Source of the DNA: Chloroflexota bacterium
Lineage (GTDB): Bacteria > Chloroflexota > Anaerolineae > Anaerolineales > Villigracilaceae
Assembly: GCA_023459215.1 (NCBI GenBank)
Contig: JAEWVF010000076.1
Coordinates: 26,200 to 90,199, forward strand
Direction of reading: 5' to 3'
DNA length: 64,000 nt
Part shown: positions 25,906 to 34,375 of the stretch, in pieces
Layout: each line of letters opens with the position of its first letter
Numbering within the stretch: position 1 is the stretch's first letter
Translations under genes and position numbers: made by a program
Notes under the pieces: generated by a model
Told to the model about the DNA's origin: nothing
Seen by the model: only the letters and a program-made list of their open reading frames with translations
The model's database searches: none

Positions 25906-26010
25906 TCCGAAGATTCCTTCAACTTTTTGTACAGAATGGCCGTAATCATCTAAATCAAGAGTCCAATGACGACCAGGGATATGATGAATTCACCAGTCGA
26001 GAAACGTTTC

Positions 26011-27444
26011 CTATTTCGGTTGCCAGACGGGAGAGAAATCACCCGACTCTGTCTCCGTGAGTCTGATTAGGTTGCTCCCATCAACCCGCATCACGTAGAT
26101 GACCGCATTCCAAGTACTGCGATTCGACTCAAACACGATCCATTTCCCGTCTGGAGACCAGGCCGGGGCATCGTCAGTGAAGGGAGAGTTTGTCAGGCGT
26201 TTTAGGTTGCTACCGTCAGCATTCATCAGATAAATTTCCATATTGCCATCTCGATTGGAGGCAAAGGCGATCTGTTTCCCGTCTGGTGAGAAGGCGGGGC
26301 GGTAATCATCCGCCGGGTTATTGGTCAGGCGAATCAGGGAAGAGCCATCGGTGTTCATTAAGTAGATTTCCCCGTTTCCTTCTTCCCACGAGGCAAAGGC
26401 AATCTGCTTTCCATCCGGTGACCAGGCAGGCTCGTCCTCGTCCGCCAGGGTACGAGTCAGGTTGGTCTGGTTGCCACCATCGGCTTGCATCACATAAATC
26501 TCTTGGTTCCCGTCCCGCCTCGAGACGAATGCGATCTGCTTTCCATCCGGCGACCAGACAGGACGAAGATTGTCTTGCCCAGTGTCAGTAAGGCGGGTCA
26601 GACCGCTACCATCGGCATTGATTACATAAATACAAATAGTGGAACTGTCAACTACAGATGCGAAGGCAATTTTCTTTCCATCGGGAGACCACGACGGATC
26701 GCCCCCATTCTGGGTTAGAGGCATTAGACCGCTGCCATCAGCGTTTATGACAACGATAGACCCAACCCCATCAGCTGTGGATGAGAAAGCGATTCGCCCT
26801 TGAAGATCGGCTGGTCGAGGGGCGTGGGTTGGTTCAACAATCAGCGTAGCTGTCCCTGCTGCGATCAGCTTGCCTGGGTTTGTTGCATTGTCTGAGTTGA
26901 ACGCATTGCCCAGGTCTAAGGCAAAAAACAATCCCACCGCCACCAGACAACACCCGATAACCAGTAGCAGCCCACAACCTGCTACCAGCTTTACTTCCTT
27001 TTTAGAGATCAGGCGCGGGTTCTTTTGCCGACGCTCCGCGATTTTATTGAGCGCCAGGCCGCTCCAAGTTGTTATGGCAAAAATCGCTAATAGAATGGCT
27101 GTAATTACGTGAAGCAAGAATCCAATGATGACCAGAGCAGCGATGAATTCGCCTGCATCTCCGCTCATTCCTATACCCAAAGTAAATATGAAGTTAACAG
27201 GTAGCGTGAGCAGGCAAAGCAAGTTGGCAACCAACAGTGCACAGCCGATAAAAGGAAGTTTCTGCTTGGTTGCAGTAAGGGTTGCCGATAAACTGGATTT
27301 AAATGCATCGCCGCCTGAAATACCAGGCTGAGTTTGATCGGTTTTGAATCTATTTAAGAAAAGGAACACACCGATTGAAAATGGCAGGCCGCACAGGAAA
27401 GTGATAAAAATTAAGATTTGGGTTGGGTCGACAACTAAATCCAT
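26011..27444 (-). CDS. TolB-like (PD40) propeller membrane protein
   Basis: 477 residues from ATG 27444 (GGAGAG upstream). Four hydrophobic helices (about 8-180) anchor a C-terminal extracytoplasmic propeller. Its PD40 repeats read WSPDGKKIAFAS, WSPDGKQIAFVS, WSPDGKQIAFAS, FSPDGKQIAFAS and WSPDGKWIVFES, each preceded by an MNADGS-type turn. In TolB these repeats bind partner proteins; here the function is unknown. A decayed DUF1858 relic lies just upstream. Confidence 0.75.
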   Translation of the reverse strand: MDLVVDPTQILIFITFLCGLPFSIGVFLFLNRFKTDQTQPGISGGDAFKSSLSATLTATKQKLPFIGCALLVANLLCLLTLPVNFIFTLGIGMSGDAGEFIAALVIIGFLLHVITAILLAIFAITTWSGLALNKIAERRQKNPRLISKKEVKLVAGCGLLLVIGCCLVAVGLFFALDLGNAFNSDNATNPGKLIAAGTATLIVEPTHAPRPADLQGRIAFSSTADGVGSIVVINADGSGLMPLTQNGGDPSWSPDGKKIAFASVVDSSTICIYVINADGSGLTRLTDTGQDNLRPVWSPDGKQIAFVSRRDGNQEIYVMQADGGNQTNLTRTLADEDEPAWSPDGKQIAFASWEEGNGEIYLMNTDGSSLIRLTNNPADDYRPAFSPDGKQIAFASNRDGNMEIYLMNADGSNLKRLTNSPFTDDAPAWSPDGKWIVFESNRSTWNAVIYVMRVDGSNLIRLTETESGDFSPVWQPK

Positions 27445-27489
27445 AAATTGTGCTCTCCTTTGCTGTTTCTTGTATAAGTGTCTAAGCTG

Positions 27490-27711
27490 AATCTGGCAAA
27501 AACAAGGCAAAACAGGTATCCTGGGCCTGGGCCAGATAATTACGCAGATTCAGTAAAACAACAATACAGCAGAATCTTGCGTATTGCAACCAACAATATC
27601 CAGTTTGCGTCGAAAAAATTCTTGCAGCATAAACCCGGTGAGATGGGTTGGCTGTTATATATTTCAATTCAAAATATCAGGCACTTGGAAATAGATGGTT
27701 TGAACAAACAT
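27490..27711 (-). pseudogene. Heavily decayed DUF1858-like relic
   Basis: On the minus strand an ATG (27711) lies 35 bases from a Crp/Fnr-type dyad, the same layout as the nirS operon. The downstream sequence has stops in all frames. One frame retains FFRRKLDIVGC, resembling FLSLKLGCVGC of the intact protein; another retains ARFCCI against ERFCSL. The resemblance is weak; the promoter match is the stronger argument. Confidence 0.4.
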
Positions 27712-27773
27712 ATGGTTTAGATTACACACAAAAGAGATGTTGTTCTTTGCGCAAGAGCAAAGAACAACATCTC
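27705..27773 (-). promoter_or_regulatory. Crp/Fnr-type dyad in a long hairpin
   Basis: TTTGCGCAAGAGCAAA (27746-27761) is identical to the nirS site. It is embedded in a perfect 17-bp stem (27734-27750 with 27757-27773) whose outer arms differ from those at nirS. It stands before the decayed DUF1858 relic. Confidence 0.65.
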
Positions 27774-27935
27774 TCTCCTTCTATAATTTAAAGTTTATTC
27801 AGTTTTCAAAACTAAGTTTGGGCAAGTATTGGGAGCTTTTGGCCGTAAATGTGCTCAACTTTTGCAGATAACCTTTCAGACACTCAATGTTATGTTCTTC
27901 GCTGCTGGGCCACAACAAGCAAGCTCTCGCTGGAA

Positions 27936-28298
27936 TTACCCTCCAACGTAAAGGAAAATTGTGACAAAGGCCAGCGTCCATGCCAGGCAACTCCCCAGGT
28001 TCAGGAGCATGCCAAGGATGGGCAGCACTTTTCGGTAGCCTTTTTGGAAAACTGACCAAATTCCAAGCCCAAGCGATACCAGCGCCAAGAGCGCGCAAAG
28101 TGGCGCTGCGATGAAATAAATACTGGTAGGAATTGAATAGTATTCTGTCAGGCTCAGTTTCAAGAATGTCAAGTCGATATAGATAAATGTGGCGTAACAG
28201 GCTAAGATTACCCAGGGAAGAAAACTCAGGACGAAAACGGCTATCCCAAGTTTAGAATGCGAGCGATGCGAGGGGGTTAATTCTGTAGAGTCCATCAT
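27936..28298 (-). CDS. Small membrane protein, tandem paralogue 1
   Basis: About 120 residues from ATG 28298 or 28295 (AAAGGA upstream). Three to four hydrophobic helices. The core HSKLG and the segment FQKGYRKVLPILGM are shared almost identically with the next gene at 28412, showing tandem duplication. This resembles small DUF4190-like bacterial membrane proteins, but I cannot name the family with certainty. Confidence 0.6.
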   Translation of the reverse strand: MMDSTELTPSHRSHSKLGIAVFVLSFLPWVILACYATFIYIDLTFLKLSLTEYYSIPTSIYFIAAPLCALLALVSLGLGIWSVFQKGYRKVLPILGMLLNLGSCLAWTLAFVTIFLYVGG

Positions 28299-28411
28299 TA
28301 TTCCTTTCGTTGTCTGGCGAGGGAACTGAGGCAACCGCGTTTGCGCGATTACAGGCAGATAAGCTGAACCACACGGGAGAGTAAACCTTCAGGCAATATG
28401 TTCGGCAACGG

Positions 28412-28792
28412 TCACAATCCAAACGAGACGTAAACCCAAAACGTGTAGAAGGCCAGTATCCACAGCAGGCAATTGACCAGGGTCAGGATCATGCCAAGTA
28501 TGGGCAGCACTTTTCGGTAGCCCTTTTGGAAAAAGGACCCAATTCCAAGCCCCAACGACAACAAGGCCAAGAGCGCGCTAAACAGGATTGCAATTACGTA
28601 AAACTCAGGAGGCCCGAATTGACCAAATAACCGGGGGATATTATCAGTTGCATCAAGATTATCAGTGAAATCAAAATATAGATACGTCAGGTAACAGCAT
28701 AAAAACGCCCACGGGAGCAGGGCTAGAAAGAACGTTGCCAGGCCAAGCTTGGAATGTGTTCTGGGCGAAGAAGACTCGGTTATTTTTTCCAT
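28412..28792 (-). CDS. Small membrane protein, tandem paralogue 2
   Basis: 126 residues from ATG 28792; this start aligns with that of the paralogue (both 17 residues to the end of HSKLG), so the upstream ATG at 28807 is less likely. It has the same layout: a polar N terminus, then helices around FFLALLPWAFLCCYLTYLYF and FSALLALLSLGLGIGSF, with the FQKGYRKVLPILGM signature. Function unknown. Confidence 0.6.
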   Translation of the reverse strand: MEKITESSSPRTHSKLGLATFFLALLPWAFLCCYLTYLYFDFTDNLDATDNIPRLFGQFGPPEFYVIAILFSALLALLSLGLGIGSFFQKGYRKVLPILGMILTLVNCLLWILAFYTFWVYVSFGL

Positions 28793-28822
28793 TTTTATGG
28801 TTCCCATTGATGTTGTCCGCGG

Positions 28823-29917
28823 CTACTCGGGCAACTGTACCTGTAAAATAACGGGCAGATGGTCTGAAATCTGCAGGGTATCCTGCGTTCGGATAGAATA
28901 TTCACCGATGGTCAAGCCATTTGAAACAAAAAAATAGTCAAGGGTGCGGTCCGGGTCTGGAATGGCTGGGTCGTTGGGCCAGCGCGTTAGCCACTTTTCA
29001 TAGTCGCTGCCACTGGTGTCTTCCAGAGAAGGCACAACGGCGTAACGATCCGTCAGGAAAACAATCTCGCTCGAGGGGTTGTAATATTTTTGCTGGGGTG
29101 GGGACAGACGCGCATAGGATGCCTGATCAGGAGGCAGCAAGTTGAAATCCCCGCCCAAAACCCAGGGGATGTTGGCCTGATCCAATTCGCGCAGTGCCTG
29201 GTCAATTTCAGCCACCTGCAAATCTTTTGCATTAGAACCGGGTACATATAAATCCAAGTGCAGGGTCAGGGCGACAAACTCACCGCCATTGGTTAAGGGC
29301 AGGTGGGCCTTAAGGATGGCCGGTTGGATTTTGAACTGGTTTTCGAGAAAACTTTTGTTCGCGCTGGAGAGTTGAATCCGTTCTGCCGAGCTAATCTGGT
29401 ATTTCGATAGGATGGCTACCTGCCAGCCAACGCTGCCATGAATGCGTGGGTGTGGAACGTAGGCAGATTTCCAATCAAAGGCAGAAGTAACACAGGGATA
29501 CTCTGGCAGCATGGCACTCAGGCGGGCCAGTTGATCTTCGTAATAGGTGCGTTCAGCGCCCGAATCAATTTCCTGGATGAGCAAAATGTCGGGGGATTCT
29601 TCCCTGACCACACGCACCAGCTCATCAAAGGTGGCAGTAATGTCTTCCGGTGACGGCTTTTCATCCGGGCCATCATTGCCAGGCAGGTCGCTCCAAAAAA
29701 CATAATTCTTGCCCGACATGGTTTGGACATTCCAGGTCAGAATTTTTATGGTTTGCCCCGCGCCCAATTGGGGCACTGAGGCTTCGCAGGTAACCGGCGC
29801 AGTTTCAAAGGCCGCCGGGTGGTAATTCCCCAGCCAGAGAAAACCTACCAGAGCCAGTAGAATAACCAGAACTAACGCGCCCAGCCAACGAAAAATAACT
29901 TCCAGTACTTTTCTCAT
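28823..29917 (-). CDS. Endonuclease/exonuclease/phosphatase-family protein
   Basis: 364 residues: one N-terminal membrane helix (about 12-30), then an extracytoplasmic EEP domain. The family motifs are all present: LTWNVQTMSG, ILLIQEID (catalytic Glu), HLDLYVPGSN, GGDFNLLPPD and SDHLPVILQ near the end. The fold hydrolyses phosphodiesters of DNA, phosphoinositides or sphingolipids. Export and membrane anchoring favour a lipid or extracellular nucleic acid substrate; which one cannot be told from sequence. Confidence 0.8.
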   Translation of the reverse strand: MRKVLEVIFRWLGALVLVILLALVGFLWLGNYHPAAFETAPVTCEASVPQLGAGQTIKILTWNVQTMSGKNYVFWSDLPGNDGPDEKPSPEDITATFDELVRVVREESPDILLIQEIDSGAERTYYEDQLARLSAMLPEYPCVTSAFDWKSAYVPHPRIHGSVGWQVAILSKYQISSAERIQLSSANKSFLENQFKIQPAILKAHLPLTNGGEFVALTLHLDLYVPGSNAKDLQVAEIDQALRELDQANIPWVLGGDFNLLPPDQASYARLSPPQQKYYNPSSEIVFLTDRYAVVPSLEDTSGSDYEKWLTRWPNDPAIPDPDRTLDYFFVSNGLTIGEYSIRTQDTLQISDHLPVILQVQLPE

Positions 29918-30029
29918 GCTTTATACCTCCTGCCAATCCAATCGTAGAAGATGCTCAAATTGCAATCCTTCGACTCTTCTCTGTGAACATTTTTTCGTAT
30001 TGAGCGGAAATTCGAATTGCTTTATGCAA

Positions 30030-30209
30030 CTTCGAGAGCAAAAAACCCTGGAGATAGCTTGTAAGAAACAACGGCTTCATTCTGGAAGCAAAAACGCTCA
30101 AGATAACAGCCGGGGCAAACCAAGTTTGAGGAACAGGAATATCGCGATAATTTGCAGATAAATTTTTAACACCTGGTCAATTGTCCAGCCTCGGTTGATG
30201 GTTGACCAT
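30030..30209 (-). pseudogene. Frameshifted copy of the DUF1858 gene
   Basis: Read on the minus strand from ATG 30209, the sequence follows the intact gene at 18803 closely but through three frames. WTIDQVLK matches WTVDQVLK, FLFLKLG matches FLSLKLG, and after a frameshift CYLERFC and VVSYKLS match the corresponding intact segments. The GCVGC motif is partly lost (GLP). In-frame stops interrupt it. The upstream -10 box TACACT and the Crp/Fnr-type dyad are kept, so promoter and gene were duplicated together. Confidence 0.8.
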
Positions 30210-30269
30210 GTAAATAGTGTATTGAAAAATTGGCATCCTTCTTTGCGCAAGAACAAAGAAAGATGCCAA
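30210..30269 (-). promoter_or_regulatory. Crp/Fnr-type dyad before the DUF1858 pseudogene
   Basis: TTTGCGCAAGAACAAA (30242-30257), one base off the nirS site, sits 33 bases from the ATG with -10 TACACT six bases from the ATG. It is flanked by long complementary arms (about 30230-30246 and 30253-30269, 15 of 17 pairs). Confidence 0.65.
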
Positions 30270-30376
30270 TTTTAATAATTTTCTCGATATTTTAGAGTTT
30301 GCTGTTCAATCCCTGGTGAGCTTCTTCCTATGCAGAGTGGAACGTTGCTTGCACCCTGTTCTGCCCTGGCGCCTTT

Positions 30377-30805
30377 CTAGAATGAACTTTTGGATAGGCT
30401 GGGAAACTTGGGAGGATAAATTCGCTGCCAGTTTCCCAGCGCGAATGTGGCAAAGCCGAGCGTTTGCAGGACGCGAGCCAATAAGGCGAGCCAGGAAATA
30501 CCTGCCAGCGGAGAAAGCATCGAGACAAGGATTCCCAGGTTGACCAGAACGAAAGCTGACCAACTCCAGCGCTCATCGCCGCGAGGAGCGCTGCTTGCCA
30601 GCCTGGGCAAAATCCAAAAGGCGACGCCCAGCGCCAGTTGGGTCATCCAGCCCAGGAACATCAACTCGATGTGGGCGGGGAGCAATGCCCAAACCAGTGG
30701 GGCAAAAAGGATGCCCTTGTTGGCCAAGATCAACGCGCCGAAGGTGAATCCCAGGAACAGGTAAACCAGCGAGGCGCGGATAAAAAAGCGACTGAGCCTG
30801 GGCAT
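30377..30805 (-). CDS. Small COX1-like four-helix membrane protein, copy B
   Basis: 142 residues, four hydrophobic helices. The segment LLPAHIELMFLGWMTQLALGVAFWILPR resembles a helix pair of heme-copper oxidase/NO reductase subunit I (H...GW..Q...G...W..P), but the protein is far too short to be an oxidase. It starts immediately after the stop of the paralogue at 30806, with no gap, so it is co-transcribed. It is last in an operon headed by an NnrS-like protein, so a heme- or NO-related role is likely. Confidence 0.65.
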   Translation of the reverse strand: MPRLSRFFIRASLVYLFLGFTFGALILANKGILFAPLVWALLPAHIELMFLGWMTQLALGVAFWILPRLASSAPRGDERWSWSAFVLVNLGILVSMLSPLAGISWLALLARVLQTLGFATFALGNWQRIYPPKFPSLSKSSF

Positions 30806-31210
30806 CTATTTGCCCCTCACACGCGTCCAAACGTTGGCAATGAAGCCAACCCCGGCCAGCCATTGCAACAGGGCAGCCAGCACCAGCATCCAGCCGCCGA
30901 AAGTAGAGGGGGAGATGCCCTGCAACGGCTCAAAAATGACCCGTAGCAACAGGCCGAGATTCAGACAGGCAAAAATTCCCCAGCCGAGCCACTCCGGGCC
31001 GCGCGGGTGCTCTTTGCTGTAGACCGGGAACATCCAGAGGGCGATGCCGAAAATTAACTGGGTCAGCCAGCCGAAGGTCAGCAGGTGCAGGTAAATTGGG
31101 AACAGTCCGGTTGTAGCTGCGCCGGGAATCTGCTGCCAGATTCCTGCCACAAGGCCAAGGATGAGGGCGATCAGGGATGCTTTGACAAAACTACGGGTAA
31201 GGGTGGGCAT
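30806..31210 (-). CDS. Small COX1-like four-helix membrane protein, copy A
   Basis: 134 residues with four helices. It shares with copy B the pattern IYLHLLTFGWLTQLIFGIAL, then WMFP and a following RGPEWLGW segment. The His and Trp-Pro pattern recalls helix 2-3 of cbb3-type oxidase subunit I-like proteins that are often found near nnrS and nor genes. It may bind a heme. Its exact function is unknown; membership in the NnrS operon is clear from spacing. Confidence 0.65.
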   Translation of the reverse strand: MPTLTRSFVKASLIALILGLVAGIWQQIPGAATTGLFPIYLHLLTFGWLTQLIFGIALWMFPVYSKEHPRGPEWLGWGIFACLNLGLLLRVIFEPLQGISPSTFGGWMLVLAALLQWLAGVGFIANVWTRVRGK

Positions 31211-31222
31211 ATGGGTCTCTCG

Positions 31223-31519
31223 TTATCGTTGAAATAAAACCTGCCAGCAGTTTGAATTGCCTGCCAGCAGTTCGAGGCCTTGCCGTTCAGGTGGGTTGCA
31301 AGGCTGGGCCAGGAATCGGTGGGCAAGCGCCAGGGCGGCAGGCGAAAAATAAGCGGTTACTTCGCAGTGCATTACCCCAGGCTCCTGACGGGTGAAGACA
31401 GCCATTTCAGTGGGCTGTCCCTGCGCTTCGAACAATAACGCAAATGCCCGTTCAATTTCGGCCAGGTCAATCGAAGCGGCGACCGCATCACCCAGGGGTT
31501 TGGAATGCCAGGTGTTCAT
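31223..31519 (-). CDS. Small soluble protein of the NnrS operon
   Basis: 98 residues, predicted alpha/beta (EIERAFALLFEAQGQPTEMA, then VMHCEVTAYFSPAALALAHR). It overlaps the nnrS-like stop by 4 bases and precedes copy A by 12 bases, so it belongs to the operon. I do not recognise the family; homologues in denitrification clusters would be expected. Confidence 0.55.
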   Translation of the reverse strand: MNTWHSKPLGDAVAASIDLAEIERAFALLFEAQGQPTEMAVFTRQEPGVMHCEVTAYFSPAALALAHRFLAQPCNPPERQGLELLAGNSNCWQVLFQR

Positions 31520-32583
31520 TGCGTTTTGCGTCCTTTCCAGATTGAAAAAACGGTCATCGCCAGAAAGAGCAGGATGGCAATTTCGTTAAGCAGGCCGCCC
31601 CATTTGCGCAGCTCGTAAAGGTTGGCGAGGTTGCCAGCCAGGCGCAGGGCCAGCGAGAGGTGCAGCAGGCCAAGATGCCCGTAGAAGGCAGGCTGGAAGT
31701 GGATTTGCGCTCCCAGGATGGCAGGGAAAATAATGGGGGCGTGCCCGAAAATCATGGCAATGACAAACCCAACGAAAACGGCGTGAAGCGCGGCATCATA
31801 GAGCGGCCCGGCGTAAAGCGCGCCCCAATACAGAAACGTGGCCCCTGAAATCCCCAGCCAGATGTATCCGCCAAAGAGGCAGGTGGCGATGTAGCGGGTG
31901 AGCGGATTGGGATGGCGCAAGTTGTGGCGGGCGAGGTCGAAGCGCAAGAACCAGATCGCCAGTCCCAGCAGGGCAAAGCCGCCCAGGCGCGAGCCGAGAT
32001 TCAGCTCAAAGGTGGCAAGCAAGGCCCCGGCCAGGAGTGCGGCGGCGAAAAAGCTGAAGAGACGAATCTGATTGGGCGTGGGGCGCAGCACCCGGCTGAG
32101 TTCGAGCCGCTCGCCGCCAATCGTCAGCGTTAGAAACGCTATCCACCAAAACACAATCTGGAAGATGGGCCAGCCCAACATCCACAAAATGTTACCGATT
32201 ACCCAGGCCAGCGCGCCAAGGGCCATCACAATGGTGTGAACGTGTGGTTCGCGCCGCACCATGACAGCCAGGATAGCGAGTGTTCCGAGGCTGCCCAGGG
32301 TGAGTAAAACTGCCCCGAGTACGGGCGCAATTAACAGGGAGACCCAGCCCGCCCCAGCAATCATTGGTACGCCAAACATCCATTTTTGACGGATGGCAAC
32401 GGCGCGCTCGAGCGGGATCAGGACTCCGAGAAACCCGGAAACCATGAGCGGGCCATGCGCCACTGCCAGGTTGTCGAATGTGGGCAGGTTCCAGCCCAGG
32501 CGCAGGAGGCCAGCCCAAAGCGCAAAAAGCAATGCCAGGATGGCAAGTGCGATGAATGGGAGAAAGCGAATCTGGAGTTTCAT
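31516..32583 (-). CDS. nnrS: NnrS-like heme/copper membrane protein
   Basis: 355 residues with about twelve hydrophobic helices. Conserved-looking histidines sit in VAHGPLMVSGFLGVLIPLER, REPHVHTI, ALHAVFVGFVIAMIFGHAPI and the following FPAILG, the pattern of the NnrS family. NnrS proteins are heme- and copper-containing membrane proteins that relieve nitrosative stress and are activated with denitrification genes. It leads a four-gene operon. The start ATG 32583 lies six bases from -10 TACAAT, with a Crp/Fnr-type dyad centred about 41 bases upstream. Confidence 0.75.
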   Translation of the reverse strand: MKLQIRFLPFIALAILALLFALWAGLLRLGWNLPTFDNLAVAHGPLMVSGFLGVLIPLERAVAIRQKWMFGVPMIAGAGWVSLLIAPVLGAVLLTLGSLGTLAILAVMVRREPHVHTIVMALGALAWVIGNILWMLGWPIFQIVFWWIAFLTLTIGGERLELSRVLRPTPNQIRLFSFFAAALLAGALLATFELNLGSRLGGFALLGLAIWFLRFDLARHNLRHPNPLTRYIATCLFGGYIWLGISGATFLYWGALYAGPLYDAALHAVFVGFVIAMIFGHAPIIFPAILGAQIHFQPAFYGHLGLLHLSLALRLAGNLANLYELRKWGGLLNEIAILLFLAMTVFSIWKGRKTQ

Positions 32584-32589
32584 GCATTG

Positions 32590-32631
32590 ATTGTAGCAAG
32601 AATGGGCAGTTTCTCTTTGCGCTGGCGCAAA
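32590..32631 (-). promoter_or_regulatory. Class-II Crp/Fnr-type promoter of the nnrS operon
   Basis: The dyad TTTGCGCTGGCGCAAA (32616-32631, perfect) and -10 TACAAT (32595-32590) have the spacing of a class-II activated promoter. The -10 is six bases from the ATG, so the mRNA should be leaderless. Confidence 0.75.
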
Positions 32632-32702
32632 AATAGGCCAAAACAGCGGAGTATTGACGCACTCCGCTGTTTTATCGGGATTGGAGCAGGTCTATGGGGT
32701 TG

Positions 32703-33323
32703 TTATACCGTGCAGGTCTGTTCAATGTTGAGGCAAGGTTGTGTCACTGTAGCCTGATAATAATAGCCGCCAAAGGCGCACGCCTGACATAAAACGCGCC
32801 CACCAATTAAGATTTCGCGTTCATTGATGATTTCCTCACCACAAGCTTCGCAGTTAGCGCGCACACCGGCCCGACCAATGACGTCTGCTACAGCTTTTTT
32901 TAGTTGAACTGACTGGATGGTCAACAATTCGACATCTGGCATGACCTGATAGGCCTGTAACTGGGCAAAATAATGTCGCGATTCGCCTGGGGCATAATCA
33001 TAGGCGGCTTGGCGCACTTCCAGGCACGGGGCGAGCCGTACAGCCTGACCGGTTTGGACATCTACAAACGTGGCAGCGATTTTTCCGTAATCCTCGATGC
33101 GCAGGGTACGATGTCCAACGGCGCAGCCGGTAGCAGCTTCGATGCCATCGGCGAAACAGCCATCCGTTTCGATGATGACCAGCAGGCGTTTGTCTTTGCG
33201 GGGCACATCCAACCCCAACGCGGCGGCGCCTGCCAGCCCAAGGCGCGCCCCAAGCACCTGGCGCGGGCAAAGATGACTGTGGCGGGCGGATGCGATGGAA
33301 AGGATTTCGGCAAGGGGATTCAT
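32703..33323 (-). CDS. FmdE-like protein with C-terminal zinc ribbon
   Basis: 206 residues from ATG 33323, which overlaps the stop of the upstream transporter (ATGA). The FmdE domain shows HSHLCPRQVLGARLGLAG and IETDGCFADGIEAATGCAVG with conserved Cys and His. The C terminus has a zinc-ribbon pattern CEACGEEII...CQAC. FmdE-like proteins accompany molybdenum enzymes such as formylmethanofuran dehydrogenase. At the end of the nar operon it may help molybdenum cofactor insertion into NarG; that role is inferred. Confidence 0.8.
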   Translation of the reverse strand: MNPLAEILSIASARHSHLCPRQVLGARLGLAGAAALGLDVPRKDKRLLVIIETDGCFADGIEAATGCAVGHRTLRIEDYGKIAATFVDVQTGQAVRLAPCLEVRQAAYDYAPGESRHYFAQLQAYQVMPDVELLTIQSVQLKKAVADVIGRAGVRANCEACGEEIINEREILIGGRVLCQACAFGGYYYQATVTQPCLNIEQTCTV

Positions 33324-34372
33324 AGGACAACCTGAGTCTTGATTTTTTGATACAGGTGGAGCACAAGCCCCAGAAAAGTGATCAGCCAGGCAGCAACAGC
33401 GATAATTATAAAGTAACCAGGAATGATATAAAGGAAATCGAATTGTAAAGCCTGCGCCAGCCGAAAGGTGCAAACAGTGTACATGCCCATCGGGAAGACC
33501 AGCCCCCAGTAAACGGGATGATAGGTCAGCGGGTAGCGTTTGTAGAGATGCCGCCAGGCTCCCACCAGGAACAGGAAAGGAATCCACCAGGTACCGGCGG
33601 CCCAAAAGAACAGCGTGAAGCCTTTAATGAATGGGAAAAGGTCGGAGAGAAAAGGTGATTGGCCCTTGAGCAGGATGTTCGCGCCTGCCAGGGTAGTGAT
33701 GGCAACCGCTCCGGTGTTAATCCAATAAGATGGGTTCATCTCCTGAGCTTCGATTTTGAAGAACATGAAGCGGTAGACAATTAGCGAAATGATCAGTAGA
33801 TAAAACATACAGCCAAGCAGGTAAAAGCCCAGCATGGCAAAAGTGAACATCTCATCCCAAGCGGTAAAAACAGGCAGGATTAACATGCCCAGCACCGGAA
33901 TGGATTGGGTGGAAACGACGAACAAAAGCCAGGCACCGTTGATGCCGTTTTCGAGGGTCGGCTTCTCTTCTTTCACCGTCAGCACGGCAAAAATGACATA
34001 AATCAGCAACAGCCAAAGCACCAATCCCACCCACCAGAGCACCAAAGCCATTAGCGTATCATTGACCAGAATGGCAAATTGACTGCCGAGTACGTTGGTT
34101 GCCGCCACAATAGTCAGGAAACCGGTGGACAGGCGATGATTGGAAAGGTCATGAAACAGGTGATTGGGGTAGCGAAAGATGCGGAGAAGGGTCAACAGCC
34201 ACAGGGCGGCGTAGAAAAGCTGGTTGAGATAAAAAAGCGGGAAGGCCAGGAAATCCATCTCCAGCAGGTGACAGGCAATCGAAACAATCCCCGTTGCCAT
34301 GACCAGGGCAAAATAAGCAGGGAACAGCTCGCGCGCGCCATCCTCGAATAGGTGAACGGCTTTGTCCCACAT
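33320..34372 (-). CDS. TDT/SLAC1-family transporter
   Basis: 350 residues, ten hydrophobic helices. The N-terminal signature LFPAYFALVMATGIVSIACH is typical of the TehA/TDT/SLAC1 family of anion channels and exporters. SLAC1 members conduct nitrate and chloride. Its place between narI (3 bases downstream of narI's stop) and the FmdE-like gene suggests nitrate or nitrite movement, in the place where other bacteria carry narK. No narK gene is seen in this window. Confidence 0.8.
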   Translation of the reverse strand: MWDKAVHLFEDGARELFPAYFALVMATGIVSIACHLLEMDFLAFPLFYLNQLFYAALWLLTLLRIFRYPNHLFHDLSNHRLSTGFLTIVAATNVLGSQFAILVNDTLMALVLWWVGLVLWLLLIYVIFAVLTVKEEKPTLENGINGAWLLFVVSTQSIPVLGMLILPVFTAWDEMFTFAMLGFYLLGCMFYLLIISLIVYRFMFFKIEAQEMNPSYWINTGAVAITTLAGANILLKGQSPFLSDLFPFIKGFTLFFWAAGTWWIPFLFLVGAWRHLYKRYPLTYHPVYWGLVFPMGMYTVCTFRLAQALQFDFLYIIPGYFIIIAVAAWLITFLGLVLHLYQKIKTQVVL

Positions 34373-34375
34373 AGG

